Positions 41,035 to 54,253 are shown, counted from the stretch's first letter. The stretch: DNA of 64,000 bases from Cucumis sativus (GCF_000004075.3 NC_026660.2:18247837-18311836), one strand, 5' to 3'. The notes: generated from the letters alone by a model not told the origin. Numbers and translations: made by a program.

Positions 41035-44000
41035 CTATTGGTTTTCATTCTTCATTGCCCTCAAAATGGGATTGGTTTCCTCCAAGTCGTCCTCGTCTTC
41101 CAACTCATCCAATTCATCAAGTATCGACTGATTCACTCTCTTACGAGATTGTCTCCTATGCTTCTTTAGCTCCAACCTTGGCTCTGCTTGCTTAACACCC
41201 ATCTCTCCAACCTTGATCCTGCGAAGAGAAGTTCCACCATTATATTGTTTCAGATTTGATTCATATGGGAATTAAGATTTTGAGCTAGCTAAGCAACATT
41301 GTCATTCACGGCGGTCACGTAACCAAGTTCTAGAGTTACTCGTCCATTTGACAGTTGAGTCTTGGATGTGCTACAATACATCAATAAATGGATGTACAAA
41401 ACATAGCTGCAACCATAATATTTTACCAAATGTGATTAGTAATCTTTGATGCACAAGGTAAGATCCTCGAAAGTTACTGGGATATCAAGTTGATACGTAT
41501 TTAGAGAAATCAATGATGATGGGATTCCTGTTTTTGTTTATAAATGGACGAGTCTACCGTCTACGGCACTATTGCTAGTAGATCAAGGGTACGTATAAAC
41601 AACATTTCCAGACTTTCCCTTGCAATGTTCAGGGTTGCAACTTGTTTAAAATTGGAAGAGGATATTCAAATGAAATAATACCCCCAAGCATTGCATTATA
41701 GTTAATGTACCACCCCCTCAACTACATATAAAGGATCCAAAATATGCGTATTATTATTCACAACCTCTAAAATGTACATACCTTACATCGCCCTCCCTTT
41801 TCGTTCCAAATGTTCTCAACTGGAATTCTTCCCTAATTCTGATTTCATCAAGAAGTTGGAAATAGTACTGGTATCGCTCCCAATCTCCTTTAATAACGCA
41901 TCCCGGTTCGCCAAGATGTAAGCAGTCATTGAAAGAGCACTTGGCAGGTTCACTGGCATGAAGCATTTTCTGGATCTGTCGAGAATTCAGTTAAACCCAA
42001 GAAATACAACAGAACTTCAAATTAATGGCAGATATTAAAAATCATCACAATCAATGTCAACATTGTAAAGTAGTATAAACCTCTGGAAAGGCTTGAGCGA
42101 GAGATTGTTTGGTAATTTTCATCAAACTGGGCTGGTTAAAACCAGGGGTGTCTGCCAAATATCCCCCTCCCGACAATGGTAGAAGAGAAACATGACGAGT
42201 AGTATGCTTCCCTCTACCACTTCTTGTCGAAACTTCTGCAACACGCTGTTCCTCAAACCACTTGCTACCAAGAATCTGTAAATAGACCAAAAAAACATCG
42301 ACACTCTTACAAGTTAAGTGATCAAAAGTCTTTGAACTACTATGTTAACCAATACAAAGTTAATAGTGGAAGAATGATCAAACACACCGGATCAAACCAA
42401 TTATCTGTGTCCGAAGCATCAGTAGCACGGTTACTGTTTCTGAGAGCATTTATGAGACTTGATTTCCCAACTCCACTTGGACCCACAATAACTGTGGTTT
42501 GATCTCTCAAAATAAATGCAAGGGAATCGAGTCCAGCCCCGGTTTGAACACTACAAAAAAGGGGATCATATCCCCAGCTACGCAGCCTGGACTTCCAGGA
42601 AACTAGTGTCTGCATATGCCATTGCTAACCACTATCAGCATTAAGAAATGGAATGCATCCCAAAATATTACAAAGTTGGATCAATCCTAGAAAATTCAAA
42701 GTTACATGCAATATCACAAGCAATGAGAACCAAGTTCCTTGTTACAATCACAAGTTGAAGGCAGAAGCACTATATTATGAGAAAAAGAAAGAGGGTGACA
42801 ACAAAGCAACAAAGCAACAAAGCAACAAACCAGTGGTATCAGTGGATCTAAATCAAATGCTTTAATTGAACCTCATTTTTTCCTTATTACTGGAATCGAA
42901 AGTTGCTATGTTCTTGATTTGTGCAGGACCCGTGCTGATCTTCCCTATTTCTTTCCAATTCTATCGGATGTCTCCAAAGGGGCCAAAAGTTGCTGTATTA
43001 CCATAGCTACATTCTAGAAGTACATCATTAGAAGTGTAGCCTTTTTTCTCATAGGATTAAACCTTCATTGCTTTTGTTGAGTTTCAGATGTTCAAAAAAT
43101 CATTAATGCATAACATTTTGCTACATTAGAGATTATTCCTCCCAAGGAAAAGTATTGGCGAATGACGCAAAAGAAATCGGATATAGTATAAGCGTTAAAA
43201 ATAGTAATCAAAGAATTTACTAAGTAGAAGATTGAAAACACAACCTCTTCATCAACGAGTTCCAGTTTATTGAGACCCAGCGTCAGTGGAATGCCGGTAG
43301 ACTCTGCTTCAACTAGAAACCTCGTAAGTGTAAACGGCTCCAACCTCGGCTGATCCATGGAGAAGAGCACAAGCAAATGATCCACGTTGGCCACCGGAGG
43401 ATCAAGGATCTCCGAGCTTCTTTGGAAGACGTTCTCGATCATTCCCCTGCGGTCCACCCAATCAATGGAACCAACAACCACCTTGTCTCCAACTAACACT
43501 CTCCTCTTTATCTTCTTCAGCACAGCCTTCACCACGCACAGCAACTCAACTCCAAGCATAGAAGATTTGGAGGAATCATCTTCCAAGCTACCAGAACGCT
43601 CCAAATCATCGTTCGGACTTTGGGAAAATTGAGAAGGAAGCGTCTGAACAATTACTCGCATGAAATTAGCTTGAGCAGCAGCAACGGTGCCGATGGCTTG
43701 AGATTCGGAGAGAGGAGGATTGTCTTGAGGAGAGAGAACCGGTGCAAGAGATGAATAATCCTTGAAAGTATGTTTAGCTCGGAGTAGATTCTTGCTTGGC
43801 GGAGGTTTATTGGAGACATTGTTAGGGTTATGCTGTTTGGCAACAATTGAGAAGCAGCGGAAGTTGAAGACTCGACGGAGAACATTACCGAAGACTGGAA
43901 TTGATGAAGTAGCGGCTATAGCGGCGGTGTGATGACGGAGCATAGAAATGGAAGCGATCGCCATAAGAGTGAGCAAGATGATTCGAGAAAGAATTTGCAA
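41035..44000 (-). CDS. RsgA/YjeQ-type circularly permuted GTPase, organelle-targeted
   Basis: Five exons: 43245-44000, 42388-42609, 42081-42275, 41782-41975 and 41035-41218; 1551 bp, 516 residues from the first ATG. An internal Met13 (MAIASISMLRHH) is an alternative start. Residues 1-60 are rich in Arg, Ser and Ala and poor in acidic residues, as in a plastid or mitochondrial targeting peptide. GTPase motifs come in the permuted RsgA order: G4 LGLNKLE (241-247), then G1 GPSGVGKSS (295-303), then G3 DTPGF (368-372). The Zn knuckle C404-x4-C-x-H-x5-C417 (CSFNDCLHLGEPGC) follows. An acidic extension (DELEDEDDLEE) ends the protein. RsgA GTPases help late assembly of the small ribosomal subunit. 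The order and protein resemble Arabidopsis AT1G67440 (EMB1688) as I recall it. G4 carries E in place of the usual D. Confidence 0.93.
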
Positions 44001-44218
44001 ATTCAGATATCAACTTCTGAGATTGAGCAAAATCCAAAACACAAACAAATTCTCTAAGTAGAACAGCTCAGAATCAACTCGAAATGGAAAGTTTAAGACA
44101 TCTTTATCTTATTCACCGTTGAATATAGAGCAACTGCCGATGAAGATGGAGGAATTTCAGTGAGAACAAGCGAAGATGATTGTCGTTCTCTTTAAAACTA
44201 CTTGTCGTTTGAATGAAA

Positions 44219-44304
44219 TGGGCTCTACTGGGCCGAGGGTAAGATCTATGAATTGTTGCCAGGTCCAGTTTATTTTGGCGCTTTTTCATGATGAGCCAGG
44301 CCCA
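44219..44304 (-). promoter_or_regulatory. Site II-like motif cluster upstream of the RsgA gene
   Basis: TGGGCT (44219-44224), TGGGCC (44229-44234) and GGCCCA (44299-44304) lie 220-300 bp upstream of the RsgA start. Such TCP-binding site II motifs are typical of nuclear genes for ribosomal and organellar proteins, which suits an organellar ribosome-assembly factor. Confidence 0.55.
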
Positions 44305-46529
44305 TTTTTATGTGGGTCATTTCTCATAATGTAGAGAGGGGTCTCCATTTGCAATGACACGTATGTTTGAGATAGGATTTGCAAATATAATAAAATTCAA
44401 CATGAATAAGATTATTACTGTTTTCATGTTGTAGAAATAACTAAGCAATGAATAGGATAATATGGAACACAAACTAGTAAGTGGTTAATACTTATTATAC
44501 ATTAGTTAAGTTATACTTGTTTTCTAGTAATGACACGATTGTTAACATGTAAGATTTTATCGTATAAATTAAGTAAAGAAAATTGTGGATGGTGGGAATG
44601 AAGGTGTGGGAATAAAGAATGATCATATGATTGGTGCACACTAGCAGACGATTTTTTACCTTTAGATTATTGAGAAGCAAATAATCAAAGAAAGTTTTTG
44701 GATCAAACCTCTAACCTTTATAAAAAGGGATATGTCAATCGACGTTGGGCTACATCTTATCATAAATAATAAATACAAAAAAGATAATCATACTTAAAGA
44801 AATGTTAGGCCTTCCATTTTTAATATCATTCAACTTCTTTTAGATGTATCTTTTGAAAAGTTTATATGTATTTAGTAGATCGTTAAACTTTTAACCCGTT
44901 TTTTTAATAAAACATAAATTTATATTTAATAAATACAAAAGTTGAAGATCTAATTGGATATCCATTCTAACTTTTAGAAATTTTAGGATGCAAACTTGAA
45001 TATTTAGATAGCAATTATGTATTAAACATTTAAAACGGTTGTCTACTATCACCTAAACATAAGTTTACCAATTTAGACATATATTCTCGACTAAAATATT
45101 GAAAATGACGAGTTTCTCGCCAACTACAAATAACTTTTTTAAAAAAGATGTATCTTGTCTAGCATTTGTTTGGGAGGTTTACTACCAAGACTCACCTCTT
45201 CTTTTTATTCTTTAACCGAATTTTAACTATTAGAATGCATTAATTTGATTATTTGTAGCCTTTGAAAACGTTTTAACATTACAAATTTGAAGTTATAACT
45301 AAAATTTCAATATTACCTAAATATAAAGATCCATATTCATCTTGAATAACACACACTTTCTTATTCTAAGCCTTCATTTATCCATTCTCTTTTGAGTAAT
45401 TGTCTTTTCGTTCCAATGATAGTGTTTTATTAGCTATATGGAGCGCCATAATTAACACCAAGACCACGCAACAATTGCTTTCAAGGCATCAATCACTTCA
45501 CTACGCAATAAAATTTTGTTGACGGGTGATGTGAAAAGAGGAGCATAAACTTGGGTATAAAAGAGGTAGAAAAATATTTTTTTCGACCGAGATAGATAAT
45601 AATATTAAAAATGTATTAGTTATATATAATATAAAGATGGAAAAGTTTATAAATAAAGAAAGGAAGAGCATGAATAGATAAGGTGTGGTTGGTTGGTGAT
45701 GGGTTGTTTAAGAAATTGGAAAGGCCACATTGGAGTGAGGTTTAAGGTCGAGGGTTATCAACGTTTGTGCAATTTTGACCATTCTAACAACACACACACA
45801 CACACAAATATATATATACCTTCTCGAGACCCGTGAAGCCACTTTTTATTGGTTTTAAGCTACACCCATTTTTCAAACCTTTTCTTTTCTTTTCTTTAAA
45901 TAACGTTTTATCTATTTTATTCAACTAAAAGGATAATGTAATTTTATTCATTTCCTATTTATAATCTTCTTGTCTTTTATTTCTTGTGATATATATATAT
46001 ATATATAATATACATACATATACAATTATTTTCATCATTATTATGTTATTTTTTCATATTATGCTTGTGTAGTAACATGTTAGTATACGTTTTCTAAACG
46101 GCCTAATTTGTTATTAACTAAATGAAATTCGAAGCCAAAATGGTGATTTTTTAAAAGTTCAAGGACTTAGTTGGTAGGTTTTTAAAAGCTTGATTTGAAG
46201 TTAATTAAATTTGAAAGTTCAATTATTAAAATAAATATTTTAGAATCATACATGTGCCAAATTGAAACAAATCAAAAACTTTTAGTAACGTTTGTTTAAA
46301 TTTTATAGTTTTAGAAAAATGATTAGGATGATGGTAATAAATGTTTGATAAGACTTTCCATTGATAATTTTCGAGTATTCTAGTAGTTCCTTACTAATCT
46401 CCGTGTTCATCTATAAATTTGTCCTTATTAATATTCATAGACTTTACTATGAATGTCGGTAAGTTACACCATTTTTTTTTTTAAAGAAGTGTATAACATG
46501 ACACATACTAAGTGTAAGTATCCAAAAAA
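44305..46529. other. Gene-poor AT-rich DNA
   Basis: No frame with family resemblance. A (CA)9 followed by (TA)n microsatellite lies at about 45789-45819 and further TA-rich runs near 45990-46010. Nothing else supported. Confidence 0.5.
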
Positions 46530-46744
46530 GGGATCCATTTATAATCCTCCATCAATTGGATTAATGGATCGTCTAATTCGAAATGATAACAAAACGCATA
46601 GGTTGTTAGAAGCAGCTCGAGTACACAGATACATATAGTATACCATCTCATTACTTTATTTCCTCTATGAGGGAAAAAGAAAAGTAATAAACCCGCAAAT
46701 ATTGGAAAAACTACAACTGTTGTTAACCAAGGAAAATAATTCGT
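46530..46744 (-). pseudogene. ndhD: ndhD 5' fragment (plastid NDH subunit 4), truncated
   Basis: Starting at the ACG codon (46742-46744) the frame gives [15 protein letters not shown], then [20 protein letters not shown] and [20 protein letters not shown]. This is the start of the NDH complex membrane subunit NdhD. Similarity stops at about residue 72 and the frame ends at a TAG soon after. The ACG matches the plastid gene, whose start codon is made by RNA editing, so the copy came from DNA. Confidence 0.88.
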
Positions 46745-46805
46745 AGTAAAAACAAGATACACTTGGACTAAAAAAACCCATGTTCGAAAATGAAATAAAA
46801 AAAAA

Positions 46806-46810
46806 ATATA

Positions 46811-46862
<52 letters not shown>
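46806..46862. repeat. (TA)n microsatellite in the NUPT spacer
   Basis: An almost pure TA run of ~55 bp, with two TATG interruptions, sits between the psaC and ndhD fragments. It is probably expanded from an AT-rich plastid spacer after transfer. Confidence 0.85.
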
Positions 46863-46863
<1 letters not shown>

Positions 46864-46935
46864 TTATTTTCGAGCACGAGTTTTTGTCGGTAAAAAAGAA
46901 ATCAAATGTATTCAAGGGGGCTTTTAGAGAACGTA

Positions 46936-47034
46936 TCAATAAGTTAAACCCATGTTTCGAGTTGTTTCATGCCATAAATAAACACAAACACTCAAGAAAT
47001 TCGTCGGACAGACAGATTCACATCTCTTACAGCC
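46936..47034 (-). pseudogene. psaC: psaC 3' fragment (photosystem I Fe-S subunit), truncated
   Basis: The frame gives [20 protein letters not shown], then [10 protein letters not shown] and a final TY before the stop. This is the C-terminal third of PsaC with one 4Fe-4S Cys motif and several substitutions (for example D to N after PT, R to C after SV). Upstream sequence is lost. A second, more decayed copy (CKRCD, then a stop, then [10 protein letters not shown] in shifted form) lies at 47086-47153. Confidence 0.85.
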
Positions 47035-47153
47035 TGAAATTTTTTCTATATGACATATATATAAGTATATCATGATATAGATAGATGCCATAAATAAACA
47101 CGAACACTCAATAAATTTTTTCATTTATCACATCTCTTACAACATGAAGTTTT

Positions 47154-50100
47154 GAAAATATGATAAAAGATAAGGAATAATATAAGAGAGAGAAAAAATG
47201 ATAAATTGTTTAAAGAAAAAGAAAGTGATAAATGAAACGATTGAACTTTGAAGATAAATATAAAGTATAGATTAAGAAAATTAAACAAACTCATACCTTT
47301 GACCAATGTTATTGAACCCTAAATTATTTTTCTTCAACCAAACACTCACCAATATCATATATCAATTGTCAATTAACTAATAACTACAAACTAAATTAAA
47401 TACAAAATTGTATTTGATTGTTATTATTATATTTTTTTTCTTAATGCTAAATTGTTGTGCATTTGTTCCCAAATTTAATAAACGTGGATTCTATATTTCA
47501 TTAACTCAATATATTCAAATTCAAAAGTTTGTGATTAAATTTTTTATTCTAAATGTCCCTAATTCTTTTTTTCTTTTTTTTTTGTTATTAGAATATGATC
47601 TATTGCTTTGTATTTTGTATTTGTGATGTGACATTCAAGAGAAACAAAAAATCAACTATCCTTTTTCTACGTGTTTCTTAACTTTGAAGTTTTGTATATC
47701 TATTAAATCGTTAAGTTATCATTATTATTATATGATCTCTATAATTTAGAATAAAATTATATTTTAGATTCGGTCACTTACATAACATGTTTATTAGTTA
47801 ATCAAGTATTTAACCATCTAGATTAGCTCTGCTTCAAGAATTTATCGGTAGATGTGATCTTTTACAAACAAAGACAAGGTCTCACTTGTAGTTTTATTTT
47901 ACATCATATGCTAGAAATTTTCTCAACAAAGCTATCATCGGTTAGATTACCCTTAATATAGTTTTGAAAAGAAAACTAATAAGGTAAACATTTCGCGATT
48001 GATGATATGCTCATTTTTCAAATTAAACGACGAAAAATAAGAATTAATATTTTTCTTTTGGAAATGAGTGGTTCATTCTCTCACATTTCTCCTATACATT
48101 TCGTTCGCTTTCATTGTTGTTTCGTTATTACACGTGGACTAACTCAAAACACAAAGTCAATAGTGATTAAGATATAAGATTCAACATTCTCTCTCTACCA
48201 TTCTTATTAGATCGATACATCATCTAACAAAAACTATTTTACTTTTTGTTTGGACATGAATTTTGCAATTGAAGAGAGGATTGAGGTGGATCCAAGTCGT
48301 CAACTTATCTAAAACTACATACATATCTTATAAGTCAAAGTAATTGATTTTCTCTTTTTAAAAGTTTAAACACATGTAAGAATAATAAAGATCACTTAAC
48401 GAGTCTCTGCCTTTCTCTTTTAGAATATATATTATACATTAATTTAAAATTAGGTTATAATGATATTATACATTGACACATTGATATAGCGAGTCTCTAC
48501 GTTATATTTTATAAGTGGGTTGACAATTAAATCTAATTATAAATAGAAATAAAGATTAAATACAAGAGTTTACAAAATGAAAATATAAAATAATTGTATT
48601 CCCCTAGGATTTGGAATGGTATTTATTCCATTGTTAATGGATGAGACGTACCCATCATTTATGTATAAACAATTTGGGTCAAAAAGACTCAAAACCTACC
48701 GATATGCAATTCAACGGTCCATATTGGCCGGAAGCAATTTTTATATATATATTTCCTTTTATTAAAAAAATGAAAAGGAAAAATCATTTTAATTCTTTAA
48801 TTGAAAATTTTCCTATCCAATAATTAAACCTCCAAGTTGCCGTCCCGTTCTCTCCCTTTCCCGTTTAAGTAATATTTTTTATATATTTTTTTCTTTTTAA
48901 TTTAAAAAAATAAATATATTAATTTCTAACCCTAAATTTTGAATTCTATACTAATTATTTTATCCATTTCAAAGTTCATATTTTATAAGTGTAATTTTTG
49001 TAACTGTATTGATTTAAACTTTCCGTCCTATATTTTATTTGAACATATTTATAAAAGTTTGGAGTTAAATTTAAACTTTAAACTTTCAATATTATAATCA
49101 ATAATCACATATTTTAACTTTCTATAGGATTAATCACTTGCTTAAATTTGTAAAATTATTTCGTTGAAATCATACGGGTTGTGGAGCAAAGAGTAAAAGT
49201 ATTTGTAGAAAGCTTTTTTTAGTAAAAGAAAACAACAACAACAATAAAAGAAAATTATGTTATAAATGACAAATTGGTGAAAGTATTTACAAAATAATGT
49301 AAAATTTTAGTTTTTATCGATGATAAATTTTGATAGACATTAATAGCATTGATAAATATTGATAGAACTTAGAAGTCTATCAATAACTATATATTGTTAA
49401 TAAAATATTATATATTTTTTTAAAAAAAGATTAACTTTATCCCATTTAAAAGAGATTCATAAAAAAATATCGATAATTAATTAATAAGTTATTGTAATTT
49501 AAATTCAATGTCTTTACCAATTTGGGACAACATTTTAATATTGATTTAAGAGCTTGCAAGAAACCATCGTTAATATTTAGTGATATTTTTTAAATATAGC
49601 AAAAAAAAATTAAAACTATTTACAAAATATAGTAAAATCATTCAATTCTATAAAGTTGATTAGAGTGGTAATTCATTAGAGTTGTTTTTGTCATATGTAG
49701 TAAACAATTTCAATTTATTTTTTAGTTATAATAATTTCTCTAATATTTTATGGGTTTTTCAGAATTTATAATATTAAAATAAATTTCATTCTTTAATATA
49801 ACTTTTTTTAACGATATCGTTAAAAGTTATTTAAGTTAGAATTAAACGTCCTGTAGTTATTAACACATTTGTCAGTGAATATATAAATATTTTTAAGTTT
49901 TATTAATTTTGACAGTAAACTTTCAGTTCCAATAAATTATATCAAAGTTTAGATTAATGTTTACAATCTCTACTCTAAACCTTTAATAAATGTTGCAATT
50001 TTAATAGTCTAATAAGCTCTCACTCCAATTAAGAAACAAAATTTAAGTACGAGAAAAATAGAAAATGTATATCTCTCAGAAATTATTTATTTTTTCCTCA

Positions 50101-50389
50101 ATATTTGTAAATAAAATTAAAACCCCCAACGTCAACATCTCATCTCATCTCATCTCATCACCAATTGTGGAAAGAGGTAGAGATTCATAATAATGTTGAA
50201 GAAGAGGAATGGGTTGAAGGCGTATTGTTCCTATCACAGTAATGGGGCCTTGAGAAAAGCCGTAGCAAGCTCCATCAATGGCGGTCGCTACAATTATTCC
50301 GTCCAAATGGGCCCCTCCACCGTTGCCATTATACATTTCACGCCATACGCCGTCAATTTCAACTAAGCCCCCACCTAACCCCTTCCTCC
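47154..50389. other. Gene-poor AT-rich DNA with degraded MITE pieces
   Basis: Short frames only. MITE-like fragments (GTCTATCAATA, TTTACAAAATA, ATATAGCAAAA types) occur at about 49255-49440 and 49585-49640. A CATCT/TCTCA run lies at 50136-50160. An unrecognised minus-strand frame at 50145-50336, in a locally GC-richer patch, has no family I know and is left uncalled. Confidence 0.45.
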
Positions 50390-50627
50390 AATTTTGATTT
50401 GACCCTCTCGCCCTTTTCTTTCACGACCACCACTCCACTCACCACTCACCACTCTCCAGCACCGATCGCCATCGACTCCCACCTCCGTTTCCGTCATTTT
50501 CTTCTCTGATTCTTAACCAAAATTTCCCTTCCACTCATAATTCTTCACCTCAAGAAAAATAACAAAAAAATCCGAGGTCCAAGGCTCACGGAATTGCAGC
50601 TAACCAACCATACGAGTTAACTCCAGG
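50390..50627 (+). other. Possible non-coding leader exon
   Basis: A C-rich stretch resembling a plant 5' UTR (CACCACTCCACTCACCACTC, then CACCTCCGTTTCCGTC) runs into a donor-like CCAG|GTAGAG at 50627. No coding exon could be found downstream. It could be the leader of a decayed gene or of a non-coding RNA. Confidence 0.2.
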
Positions 50628-51239
50628 TAGAGTTTGTTTGATTGATTGATTCTTGTTTTCATTATTGCCGTGGTAATCACTGTCAAGCACAAATATTTTG
50701 AACAAAGAAACTGTATGATCAGATACGTATAAATATACTACTACTTCAAAAGCTCTCTTGTTTTCAAAATAACAAAACAACAAAGAAAAACAGCAGAACT
50801 TAATTGAAAAAATCTAAAATGGAATTTGATCTTATTGTGTGTTTGTTGTTTTGTTTAATATGAAAACGGAGTGCCCACCAAGTGTTTGTGATAATTCCCG
50901 TGAGAACAATATTCGTAAATAGCATTCCTAAAGTCGAAAATAAAGCAATCCGTGGGAATCCATTTGGTGAGGACACTAAAGAAGCTAAATCAGAATGCAC
51001 ACAAAGTGTTTGTGGTAATTCCCCTGAATGAATTTTAGTGAAAATCACTTCTTGTCTTTCTCAGGTGCTTCCAAAACGGTTTTTTTGTGTGGGAATTATT
51101 GGCCACGTTGCTATATCTTATGAAACGTTTATAATGTAATGTCAATGGGGATATAGAGATTCAATTTTACACCAATTTATGGATTTAACTTTAGTTTTTC
51201 ACTGTAAACAAATTATATCAATAAATAAATATTTTACAA

Positions 51240-51425
51240 AAAGGTGTGTTATGAAGTTTTTCACGACATTCTATACGATCGTTTACCCTCTTACACAATC
51301 ATTTAGCTTTCTATTCGACCGTTTACCGTCTTACACAATCGTTTAGCTTTCTAGCTTCAAACAATTTTTTACTTATTACACGATCGACTAACCTTCCATA
51401 CGATCGTTTAACAAAATATTCACAA
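51240..51425. repeat. Short degenerate tandem repeats (~40-bp unit)
   Basis: The phrase CGATCGTTTACC-CTTACACAATC-TTTAGCTTTCTA recurs with changes at about 51270, 51314 and, more diverged, 51380-51415. The repeated CGATCG core stands out in this AT-rich DNA. No coding potential. Confidence 0.6.
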
Positions 51426-53960
51426 CTTTACTTTTATTAAAGAAATAATAGAATTATATATATACGTCCACATATGTATTATTATTAATAGTCCGGATTG
51501 TTAGATTATTGTGCATATTCTTTTTACTCATGGGTTGAAATATAGGAAATAACATAAAGTTTGGTTTATTAGTATTTTATGTTTTAATAAAGTCAAAAGT
51601 TTGGAGGTGTAAATGAAATGTGATTTATTAGCATTTAATTTAAGTAATCAACACCAAATTTGACCATACGTAAGGATCCTTTCCCTTTCTCCCTTTTCTC
51701 CTCTTCTCTCCCCATATCTTTATTTTTCCTTCCCCTATTGTTTTTTTAAAACTTTTCCAATTATGAATGGGATTTATTGAAGTTGAGTTAGGGACAATTT
51801 TGTAATTTAATGCCTCCAATTATTGAGAACAAAGTATTCATGTTGTGATATATATTATATAGTCGTGTGGACAATTAAGAACATTGGCCCCTCCTCTTGA
51901 TTATATATCATAACCCAATCTTTTATTCCTTGCTATATAATTAGATTTTTTTTTACATTTAAATATTATGCTTTATTATAAAAATAATTGTTATCGAACC
52001 TCGACCCTCGTACATGCTACTACAAACATAGCTCAACCAATTAAATACATGTTATGATTCATTTATTAGTTGATATAGTAAGTTAGTAAACATTTATTAG
52101 ATATGTTAATCAGTTGATGTAATGAATATTACCTTTTCTATCATTGCTTTTCTTGTATAAATATCATATTCAACAATGTTAAATACCATATTCGATTATT
52201 AAAGTATAGGTTACAACTATATAACTCATCGTCAATAGTTTAGATGTTCAATTTGTTCTATCATCACTTATTTAATTAAAGATACACTATATTCTTTATT
52301 TTCATTAAAACGTCATTATATATCAAAGATAAGTAGTGGTTCTAATATAATTGTTTAGTGGAGTTCATACTAAAAGACGATAACTGGTCATTAAATTATG
52401 ATTTTAGTCTCGTAGTTTAAAATTTTATTAGGATAAAAAATGGAGTCTAACAACTCTTATTTTGATTAATATTTCTAAAATTTATAATATAAAATCTTTC
52501 ACTTTTACCGATATTGGTAGAGTAAAAGCTTTTTGTTGAATATAAAATTTACAATTTACATATTGTAAAAAACAATAACTCAAATATATATTTTTAATTT
52601 AAACTATATATCTTTTTGTCCCCTTATTTGTATAATCTTTTCAATATAGATAGATAATTTGAAACTAGTGGCAGATAGTAACAGGGGGTTTCGAGTTGTA
52701 ACTTAGAGAAAAAATAAAAAACTGAAAAGAAACTCACCTAAGTAAGACTTGAACTCTAGTTAGAAGGAGGGCTGAAAAGCATAGTTACCACTAAATTGCC
52801 TACAAATATTAAATATTATTTGGTTTTGTTTATACATATTATAAAAAGACAATAAAGTTGAGGGAAAATTCGAACTCCCTGATCCTATACTAAATTTGTC
52901 GGTGTTTGAAAGGATCAAGGTCTAAATACACATCAGAAGGTTACAATCTATATATATGTGTAATAGTCAATCAATTATTAAAAAAATATGGATTCTAAGT
53001 CAAAAATTTTCGTCATATTAATAAAGGAAGCATTTACTTTATGTCATTTCATCTTAATTATCTTCCACAAAAAATATATATATATATAACAATAAGAACT
53101 TTGCACAAAATATAATTTTAGTATTATATCTTTGATTTTAAAAAAGCTTTCTATGGTTTTTTTTGGAAATATCCTAAAAATAATAATACTCGAGAAAATG
53201 ATCATTGATATTGTGAATAATTGTTGAAATAAATGCAAATAGCAAATTGGAATACACAAAAATATCATTGTCTGCACAACCGACCAATACACAATGATTT
53301 TTCTTCCTCCAATTTCTCCAATTGCCACTAAAATCTATTATTGTTTTTCAAAGGAAAGTGATTTGAAAACTAATAAATAAGAAAAAATTGCATTATAAAA
53401 ACATTTATAATAACTTTTTCTAGAATTACGAGTGACAACAAATTGATAAAATATTTTTAGATTCTACCAATAGACATTCATGACTATTAATATACTTTTA
53501 TAAATGGTGAAGTCTATCTCTTACTGTTATTATGAGATTTTGCTATGTTAGTAAATATTATAATTTATTTTACTATTTTAAAAAATATTCATAAATACAG
53601 TAGGCTTTCAAATTTTTACTATTCATAACTATTTCATACAAAGAAACATAGTTGTTTAAATTTAGTTTAGTTTATTCTTTTAGTCCGAAAAGATATTTTA
53701 GTTTAGATGATTAATTCTAAAAAAGAAATAATAGTTATCGAAAAGTGAAATTCAGGCGGAAAATGTGCGAAAAATGAGATATAAAAAAAATGTGGATAAA
53801 ATTAGACGGGAAAAAGAAAGAAAATGGTAAAATGTTGGTAAATGGTCTCGGAATAGTTCGTCTCTTTGGTAAGCACAAAAGCAACAGCAGGAGTTGCGGG
53901 GAAAATCTCCTTCTGACGTGGTCTGCTTCTGTCAGTTTTATCCTTTTCTCCCATTCCCTA
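51426..53960. other. Gene-poor AT-rich DNA
   Basis: No credible coding frame. A transposon-like degenerate block is seen at about 52680-52900 (AGACTTGAACTCTAG, AAATTCGAACTCCC), and a MITE-like remnant at about 53390-53640. The end is the F-box/kelch promoter region. Confidence 0.45.
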
Positions 53961-53972
53961 TTCTTTGCTTTC

Positions 53973-53979
53973 TATAAAA
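53973..53979 (+). promoter_or_regulatory. TATA box of the F-box/kelch gene
   Basis: TATAAAA is followed about 30 bp later by a C/T-rich start-like region and a leader with many CTT repeats. A CACGT-poor, ACGTGG-containing stretch (about 53916-53921) lies upstream. The coding start is 1.65 kb away, so the leader must contain introns. Confidence 0.5.
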
Positions 53980-54253
53980 ATCCAATCCCCCCACTTCTTG
54001 TTGCTTCATTCTCAACGCGTTCCTTAATCAAACCCAACCAAACTCAGAACAACTTTCATCATCTTCACTTGGTTAATTCTTTAGGTATTCTTCTTCTTCT
54101 ACTTCTTCTTCTTCCTCTTCCCTTTTCTTTCTCTTCCTTTGGTTTCTGTTTCCTGCTTCCTTCTTCCTTCAGATCTGACTTCATTTTACTTCACTCCTCT
54201 GTTTGCTTCCATCCTGTTTTCATTTCTATGATTCTCCTTTATTTCGAATTTTA

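Larger units (their letters stand above)
46530..47153 (-). mobile_element. Nuclear insertion of plastid DNA (psaC end, spacer, ndhD start)
   Basis: On the minus strand the segment reads the C-terminal third of psaC, a spacer, and the N-terminus of ndhD, the order found in the small single-copy region of plastid genomes. Both genes carry substitutions and are cut off, and a (TA)n tract has expanded in the spacer. The psaC part occurs twice in diverged form (46969-47041 and 47086-47153). This is a nuclear plastid DNA copy (NUPT), not functional. Boundaries are set where plastid protein similarity ends; homology could extend slightly beyond. Confidence 0.88.

Noticed and set aside
43652-43885. 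Frames on both strands across the RsgA first exon
   Set aside because: They are shadows of the supported coding frame, which carries the conserved motifs.
46508-46939. 143-codon minus-strand frame ending in ndhD sequence
   Set aside because: It is a decayed plastid fragment read through a TA microsatellite, not a nuclear gene.
50145-50336. Minus-strand frame of 63 codons (about 90 if upstream non-ATG codons are counted) in a GC-richer patch
   Set aside because: Balanced composition made it tempting, but I recognise no family, no splice partners and no promoter; left as unexplained.
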